Notes under the pieces: generated by a model
Database searches by the model: none
The model's input: the letters and a program-made list of their open reading frames with translations, nothing else
Told to the model about the DNA's origin: nothing
Position numbers and translations under genes: made by a program
From: JAWKWH01 sp040830725
GTDB lineage: Bacteria > Pseudomonadota > Alphaproteobacteria > Rhizobiales > Rhizobiaceae
Assembly (NCBI GenBank): GCA_040830725.1
Contig: JBFOMG010000013.1
Coordinates: 160,198-224,197 of the forward strand
Length of the DNA: 64,000 bases
Reading direction: 5' to 3'
In this document: piece after piece, positions 59,954 through 64,000 of the stretch
Position numbering within the stretch: the first letter of the stretch is position 1
Layout: the number at the start of each line of letters is the position of its first letter

Positions 59954-60241
59954 ATGATCTGGAATCTTGACTTCAGTTGGCTGATGATGGCCATCGCCGT
60001 GGTTTCAATTCTGTCATTCTTCCTTGGAATGGCGCTTGATGGCGTTATGGGAGAGGACGGATTTGGCGCAGTCGGAAACACGGTCATCATCACGACAGGG
60101 TTCTTTCTCGGCATTTTCATCGCCAATTCCTACGGGATTTATCTGAAAGATCTCAAACTGGCGATCTCCGCGGGCCTGGTCGGAGCCTTCGTTTGTCTGG
60201 CAATGCTGGCCATAAGCAAGTCGGTGCTTGCCCGGCTCTGA
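59954..60241 (+). CDS. Small membrane protein of unknown function
   Basis: This 95-residue protein has about three hydrophobic segments (LMMAIAVVSILSFFLGMALD, VIITTGFFLGIFIANSYGI and ISAGLVGAFVCLAMLAISKS). It has no recognised domain. GGAAGG lies about 10 nt before the ATG at 59954. It is convergent with GluQRS, with a 6-bp gap, and divergent from the DMT transporter gene. The composition is normal for the genome. No function is proposed. Confidence 0.6.
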   Translation: MIWNLDFSWLMMAIAVVSILSFFLGMALDGVMGEDGFGAVGNTVIITTGFFLGIFIANSYGIYLKDLKLAISAGLVGAFVCLAMLAISKSVLARL

Positions 60242-60247
60242 CACGAA

Positions 60248-61132
60248 CTACCTGATCAAACGAATAACGTCGGCGGGGCTCAGTCCTGCCGTTTTCAGTT
60301 CGCGTATCGATGTGTCCTTCCGGCTCTTGGAGAGCTTTCTGCCATCCGTGTCGAGCAGCAAGCGGTGGTGATGGTAGCGTGGAACGGGAAGTCCTAGCAG
60401 CTCCTGTAAAAGGCGGTGAATTGACGTTGCATGAAACAGGTCGCGGCCTCTGACAACATCGGATATCCCCTGTATCGCGTCATCGACCACAACAGAAAGA
60501 TGGTAGCTGGCAGGGGCATCGCGGCGGGCTAGAATCGCGTCGCCCCACAGGCTGGGATTTGCCATGACTTGACCAGTCTCGCCGTTCGGGCCGGCGCCGC
60601 TTTCCAGCCAATCAATGGGTGTTGAAATTCGTGAAAGCGCTGCTGCCATATCCAGACGCCATGTATAGGCCGCTCCGGCAGCAATGCGAAGTTGCCGTTC
60701 GGATTCGTCAAGTTCCCGGTCCACTCCGGGATAGTGTGGCGCACCATCAGGATCGCGCGGCCAGGCATCTCCAGTTGCCTCGGCGGCGGAGACATGGTCG
60801 CGAATGTCGGCGCGGCTCATGAATGCCGGGTAGGCAAGACCTTCCTCCTTCAAGGCGTCGAGTGCATACTGGTAGTCCGATATGTGATCGGATTGACGTC
60901 TTACCGCGCCGTCAAATTCAATACCCAGCCAGGCCAAATCCTCTGATATCGCGCTCTCGAACTCCGGCCGCGCTCTCGAAAGGTCGATATCGTCGATGCG
61001 AAGTAGCAGATTACCCGCCGACTGCTGGGCCAGTCTTTCGTTCTCCAGTGCCGACAGGGCATGCCCGAGATGGAGATAACCATTGGGGCTGGGGGCAAAG
61101 CGAAAAACCGGCTTTTCCATTTCTACTGACAT
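60248..61132 (-). CDS. gluQ: Glutamyl-Q tRNA(Asp) synthetase
   Basis: GluQRS, 294 residues, resembles the catalytic core of glutamyl-tRNA synthetase without the anticodon-binding domain and attaches glutamate to queuosine in tRNA-Asp. The HIGH-like motif is APSPNGYLHLGHALSA, the second class I motif is KLSKSRKDTS, and the length is right for the family. It is convergent with the small membrane gene. The queuosine precursor transporter at 22133-22762 would supply the modification it acts on. Confidence 0.92.
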   Translation of the reverse strand: MSVEMEKPVFRFAPSPNGYLHLGHALSALENERLAQQSAGNLLLRIDDIDLSRARPEFESAISEDLAWLGIEFDGAVRRQSDHISDYQYALDALKEEGLAYPAFMSRADIRDHVSAAEATGDAWPRDPDGAPHYPGVDRELDESERQLRIAAGAAYTWRLDMAAALSRISTPIDWLESGAGPNGETGQVMANPSLWGDAILARRDAPASYHLSVVVDDAIQGISDVVRGRDLFHATSIHRLLQELLGLPVPRYHHHRLLLDTDGRKLSKSRKDTSIRELKTAGLSPADVIRLIR

Positions 61133-61195
61133 CCGCTGCTGGAATGGTGCGCCGCGGATTGCTACCCTTTTCCGGTTGACGATGAAAGGACATCC

Positions 61196-61840
61196 ATGCG
61201 GCCGATCAACTCCGACGATGACGTCACAGCGGGCCTCGACGCCCTGTGTGCCCTTGACGCAAGATTGTCAGACATCAGGAAAAGGGCGGGCGATATTCCA
61301 CTGCGCCGGTCACCGCCTGGCTTCGAGAGCCTGGTGTCCATCATCGTTTCACAACAGGTTTCGAGAGCAAGTGCGCAAGCCATTTTTGACCGCCTTGCCG
61401 GTCTGCTCCATCCCCTGTCTCCCCTTGTGGTGCTGGAGGCGGATGACAGGATATTCCGGCAGGCCGGTCTGTCGCGGCCAAAGCAGAAGACCATTGTGGC
61501 GACAGCCCGGGCGATCGCGGCCGATGGTCTCGACTTGCAGGCGGTTTGTTCCCTGAACGCAAACGAAGCGATGGCTGGATTGACAGCAATTCCGGGTATT
61601 GGACCGTGGACCGCCGAAGTCTATCTGCTGGTCTGCGCAGGTCATCCCGATGTTTTTCCGGCCAAGGATATTGCCCTTCAGGCCGCTGTTGCCGACGCGA
61701 TCGGTCATGATGCGCGTCCCGATGACAAGGCGCTTTATGCGATTGCCGAATCATGGAAGCCATGGCGCAGCGTCGCTGCACGCCTGTTGTGGGCCTACTA
61801 TCGCGAGTTGCGCGGGCGCGAGGCCGCCATTGGCGGATAG
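61196..61840 (+). CDS. DNA-3-methyladenine glycosylase II (AlkA family)
   Basis: This 214-residue HhH-GPD glycosylase excises alkylated bases. The helix-hairpin-helix is LTAIPGIGPWTAEVYLL and the catalytic Asp is in FPAKDIALQAAV. An N-terminal segment, PGFESLVSIIVSQQVSRAS, is typical of the family. No Fe-S cluster Cys residues of the Nth/MutY type are present. It starts 63 bp from GluQRS and is divergent from it. Confidence 0.9.
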   Translation: MRPINSDDDVTAGLDALCALDARLSDIRKRAGDIPLRRSPPGFESLVSIIVSQQVSRASAQAIFDRLAGLLHPLSPLVVLEADDRIFRQAGLSRPKQKTIVATARAIAADGLDLQAVCSLNANEAMAGLTAIPGIGPWTAEVYLLVCAGHPDVFPAKDIALQAAVADAIGHDARPDDKALYAIAESWKPWRSVAARLLWAYYRELRGREAAIGG

Positions 61841-61972
61841 GCGGCTGCGATGCATTGAATTCATTGTGAATTTTTTCGCGTAACAGGCAAATTGACTAAT
61901 TGCAGCTTCACATTAATGTCACCTGCAACGTAGTATATCGATGAAAGACAAATATCGCCGGGAGAAGAAATC

Positions 61973-62530
61973 TTGACGATTGCGGTTTCGCCAGACGGGC
62001 TTCCAGCGCTGGTACTGAACGCTGATTACCGGCCCCTGAGCTATTATCCCCTGTCGCTCTGGTCGTGGCAGGACGCCATCAAGGCCGTCTTTCTCGACCG
62101 CGTCAACATCGTCGCCGAGTATGAACACGCGGTTTCATCGCCTTCGTTCTCGATGAAGCTGCCAAGCGTTGTCAGCCTCAAAAGCTATGTTAAACAATCG
62201 CGCCATCCGGCGTTTACCCGGTTCAACGTCTTTCTGCGCGACCGGTTTCAGTGCCAGTATTGCGGCGCCAACGACGATCTGACCTTTGATCACGTCATTC
62301 CGCGTCGATGCGGTGGCATGACAACCTGGGAAAATGTTGTCGCCGCCTGCTCACCCTGCAATCTGAAAAAGGGCGGGTTGTTGCCGGCGCAGGCAAAGAT
62401 GTGGCCGTTGCAGAAACCGTTCCGGCCGACCGTGCATGACCTGCACAACAATGGACGAAAGTTTCCGCCCAATTATCTGCACGAGAGTTGGATGGATTTT
62501 CTCTACTGGGATGTCGAACTGGAGCCCTGA
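61973..62530 (+). CDS. HNH endonuclease
   Basis: This 185-residue protein has a C-terminal HNH domain: CQYCGANDDLTFDHVIPRR, then AACSPCNLKKGG, giving two Cys pairs for zinc and the catalytic His in FDHVIPR. The N-terminal half begins LVLNADYRPLSYYPLSLWSW and is conserved in this widespread alphaproteobacterial type. The start is TTG at 61973 with GGGAGAAG upstream. No methylase or recombinase is adjacent, so it is not an obvious restriction system. The function is unknown. Confidence 0.85.
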   Translation: MTIAVSPDGLPALVLNADYRPLSYYPLSLWSWQDAIKAVFLDRVNIVAEYEHAVSSPSFSMKLPSVVSLKSYVKQSRHPAFTRFNVFLRDRFQCQYCGANDDLTFDHVIPRRCGGMTTWENVVAACSPCNLKKGGLLPAQAKMWPLQKPFRPTVHDLHNNGRKFPPNYLHESWMDFLYWDVELEP

Positions 62531-62533
62531 GCC

Positions 62534-63040
62534 CTATTCCTTTGCCAGTGCGGCGCGGAACGCAATTGCAGCAAGTCCAAGGCTTGCCAGTACATTCCAT
62601 CCGGCGAATGAAAGACCGAGAAAGCGCCCGGCCGCCTGGTCGCAAGATGGCGGCACGACATTGTCCAACATGTCGAGCACGCCCTGGCCGCCGGTGTCAG
62701 GAGCTGCATCGACCGCCCCGCAGTCTGCCGGCCCGGCCCACCACTGCCACTCGACACCGGAATGATAAATTGCGAGCACCAATCCCCAAAGCATCAGCAG
62801 GCCGCCGGCGGCGAGCATCAGGCGCAACAAGGTTCCTGGCAGCCGCATCCACGCAAACGCAAAGGTGACCGCCATTAGCGGAATGCCGATATAGTAAGGG
62901 ATACGCGGCTCCAGGCAGAGTTTGCAGGGAATGTATCCGCCAATATGCTCAAATCCGAGCGCAGTGCCGACAGCGAAGACCATCCCACCGAGCAGGAGCG
63001 CTGAACCGATCGAATGATAGCGCAATCGCTTGCCTGACAT
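62534..63040 (-). CDS. dsbB: Disulfide bond formation protein B
   Basis: DsbB, 168 residues, has four predicted transmembrane helices and reoxidises DsbA using quinone. The first Cys pair is in GGYIPCKLCLEPRIPYY, and the second loop Cys residues are in AGPADCGAVD and VPPSCDQAAG. An Arg follows the first pair as usual in DsbB-like proteins. The YqaA gene ends 15 bp upstream on the same strand, and the HNH gene ends 3 bp past its stop. Confidence 0.88.
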   Translation of the reverse strand: MSGKRLRYHSIGSALLLGGMVFAVGTALGFEHIGGYIPCKLCLEPRIPYYIGIPLMAVTFAFAWMRLPGTLLRLMLAAGGLLMLWGLVLAIYHSGVEWQWWAGPADCGAVDAAPDTGGQGVLDMLDNVVPPSCDQAAGRFLGLSFAGWNVLASLGLAAIAFRAALAKE

Positions 63041-63055
63041 GACTGCCCCAAATCC

Positions 63056-63646
63056 CTAAAACAAATACCGCACGACCACGAAGCCGCCAATCAACAACAC
63101 CATGAACAAGGTGAAAAGAAGACCCAGATTCTTCTCGATGAATCCACGTATGGGCTCACCAAAACGCCCCAAAAGCCAGGCAACAAGAAAGAAACGCAGG
63201 CTGCGGCCGACAACACTGACCGCGGCGAAAGCGAGAAGGTTGAAACCGGTCACGCCTGAAAAAATCGTCAGCACTTTGTAGGGAAACGGAGTAATGGCGG
63301 CGAACAGAATGGCCCAGGCGCCCCAGCTCGAATTGTACCAGCCCTGTAGCTGCGAAAACGCGTCTTCCTTGCCGTAAAATGACAAGATCGGTTTGCCGAT
63401 AGATTCATAGAGAAAAGCACCAATCGCATAGCCGAGAAAGGCGCCGATCACCGATGCAACAGTGCAAACTAATGCGTAGCGAAGCCATTTGGTCCGGTCC
63501 GCCAGCACCATGGGAATCAGCAACACGTCTGGTGGGATCGGAAATACCGAACTTTCAATGAACGAAACCCCGGCCAGACCGCGCTCAGCGTGCCGGGTGC
63601 TGGCCAGCGCCATCGTCATGTCATAGAGTTTTCGAAGCATCTTCAA
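63056..63646 (-). CDS. YqaA-family DedA-like membrane protein
   Basis: This 196-residue SNARE-associated (DedA/VTT) protein has about five hydrophobic segments. The family motif SFIESSVFPIPPDVLLIPMV contains the conserved Glu and Pro residues, and FAAITPFPYKVLTIFSGVTG carries the second re-entrant motif; SVVGRSLRFFLVAWLLGR has the conserved Arg. DedA-type proteins flip or transport undecaprenyl phosphate or phospholipids. It precedes dsbB by 15 bp, a common pair. Confidence 0.88.
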   Translation of the reverse strand: MKMLRKLYDMTMALASTRHAERGLAGVSFIESSVFPIPPDVLLIPMVLADRTKWLRYALVCTVASVIGAFLGYAIGAFLYESIGKPILSFYGKEDAFSQLQGWYNSSWGAWAILFAAITPFPYKVLTIFSGVTGFNLLAFAAVSVVGRSLRFFLVAWLLGRFGEPIRGFIEKNLGLLFTLFMVLLIGGFVVVRYLF

Positions 63647-63852
63647 TCCCGAATCGTGCCAGCCTGTCTATTCCCTAACCATCCGTCGTTCAATCGGTCA
63701 CCAAACTGTGCCGATAATTCAAACTGACCATTCGCGATTTCATTTTGCCTCCGCCGCGACTGCCCATTTGATTCCGTGGATATCTGCTTTCTAGACCGGG
63801 ACTGGTTTCCACATGGTTCCCAAAGACGAATTGAACTTTTGAAATTCGCGGC

Positions 63853-63880
63853 TTGACGGCAAACGGGCTGGCTCTATAGT
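63853..63880 (+). promoter_or_regulatory. Putative tRNA-Leu promoter
   Basis: CTTGACG with TTGACG at 63853-63858 and TATAGT at 63875-63880 are 16 nt apart. The -10 lies 35 bp before the tRNA, a suitable distance. The rest of the gap from 63647 shows no gene. Confidence 0.6.
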
Positions 63881-63914
63881 CCGCCGCGCCTGGTTTGAGA
63901 GCAGGTATTGGAAT

Positions 63915-64000
63915 GCCCCTCTGGCGGAATTGGTAGACGCGCCAGATTCAAAATCTGGTTCCCATTGGGAGTGCCGGTTCGATTCCGGCGGGGGGCACCA
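63915..64000 (+). tRNA. tRNA-Leu (CAA)
   Basis: This 86-nt gene folds as a complete class II tRNA. The acceptor stem pairs GCCCCTC with GGGGGGC, the D arm holds GAATTGGTAGACGC, and the anticodon stem CCAGA/TCTGG (63942-63958) encloses TTCAAAA with anticodon CAA at 63949-63951, reading UUG. The long variable arm is TCCCATTGGGA-like and the T arm is GCCGG-TTCGATT-CCGGC. The CCA is encoded at the last three bases of the window. Confidence 0.97.

Noticed and set aside
1..64000. CRISPR arrays, rRNA, prophage or toxin-antitoxin systems
   Set aside because: No regular short direct repeats, rRNA sequence, phage structural genes or recognisable toxin-antitoxin pairs were seen on reading both strands.

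Overview
The window is a gene-dense stretch of an alphaproteobacterial chromosome, most likely from the order Hyphomicrobiales (Rhizobiales). The support is gene content and order: a lepB-rnc-era-recO block, bolA / J-domain gene / cobS / cobT, rpmB beside a DUF3108 gene, ftsE-ftsX beside hpt, argH-lptM-lysA followed by a TIGR02302 gene, hisC-tyrC, and etfB-etfA-hbd. CTTGAC-type -35 boxes and dispersed palindromic intergenic repeats fit the same group. No rRNA, CRISPR array, phage or intact transposase was seen. One tRNA, tRNA-Leu(CAA), ends exactly at the last base.

Layout. 1-8210 is a catabolic cluster around a TetR-type regulator: a livH-type permease running off the left edge, two medium-chain oxidoreductases, an ACAD10/11-like acyl-CoA dehydrogenase and the regulator on the minus strand, and SDR, MaoC hydratase, APH-family kinase and a second SDR on the plus strand. 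A perfect palindrome sits inside the regulator's own promoter. A roughly 412-bp element with 21-bp terminal inverted repeats lies between the first SDR and the MaoC gene. 8215-9980 is a small alcohol-dehydrogenase/SDR operon with a LacI-type palindrome upstream. 10252-16847 holds a very large DUF2339 membrane protein, a thioesterase and the recO-era-rnc-lepB block. 17118-22125 holds bolA, a J-domain protein, the cobaltochelatase subunits CobS and CobT and a phytase-like exported protein.

22133-34835 is mixed housekeeping and small conserved genes (queuosine precursor transporter, L28, gloB, DUF302, PilZ, YHYH, aspS, pyrrolidone peptidase). 34938-45497 holds hisC-tyrC, an MFS transporter, an exported MsrB, chaC, plsC, ftsEX, hpt and a response regulator. 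45501-55185 holds TIGR02302, lysA, lptM, argH, a TlpA-like thioredoxin, a ParB-like protein, hbd and etfAB. 55430-64000 holds a rhomboid protease, a PduO-type adenosyltransferase, several membrane proteins, GluQRS, an AlkA-type glycosylase, an HNH protein, DsbB and tRNA-Leu.

How parts fit together. The first cluster plus etfAB and hbd could feed a beta-oxidation route for hydroxylated or branched acids: kinase plus ACAD to an enoyl-CoA, MaoC hydration, SDR/hbd oxidation, and electrons through ETF. CobS/CobT and the PduO adenosyltransferase belong to aerobic cobalamin synthesis, but CobN is not in the window. The queuosine precursor transporter and GluQRS both act on tRNA queuosine. The least expected observations are the element that appears to have inserted at a TA between two coupled genes, a pair of structured 92-nt intergenic repeats, and the split ACAD/kinase pair.
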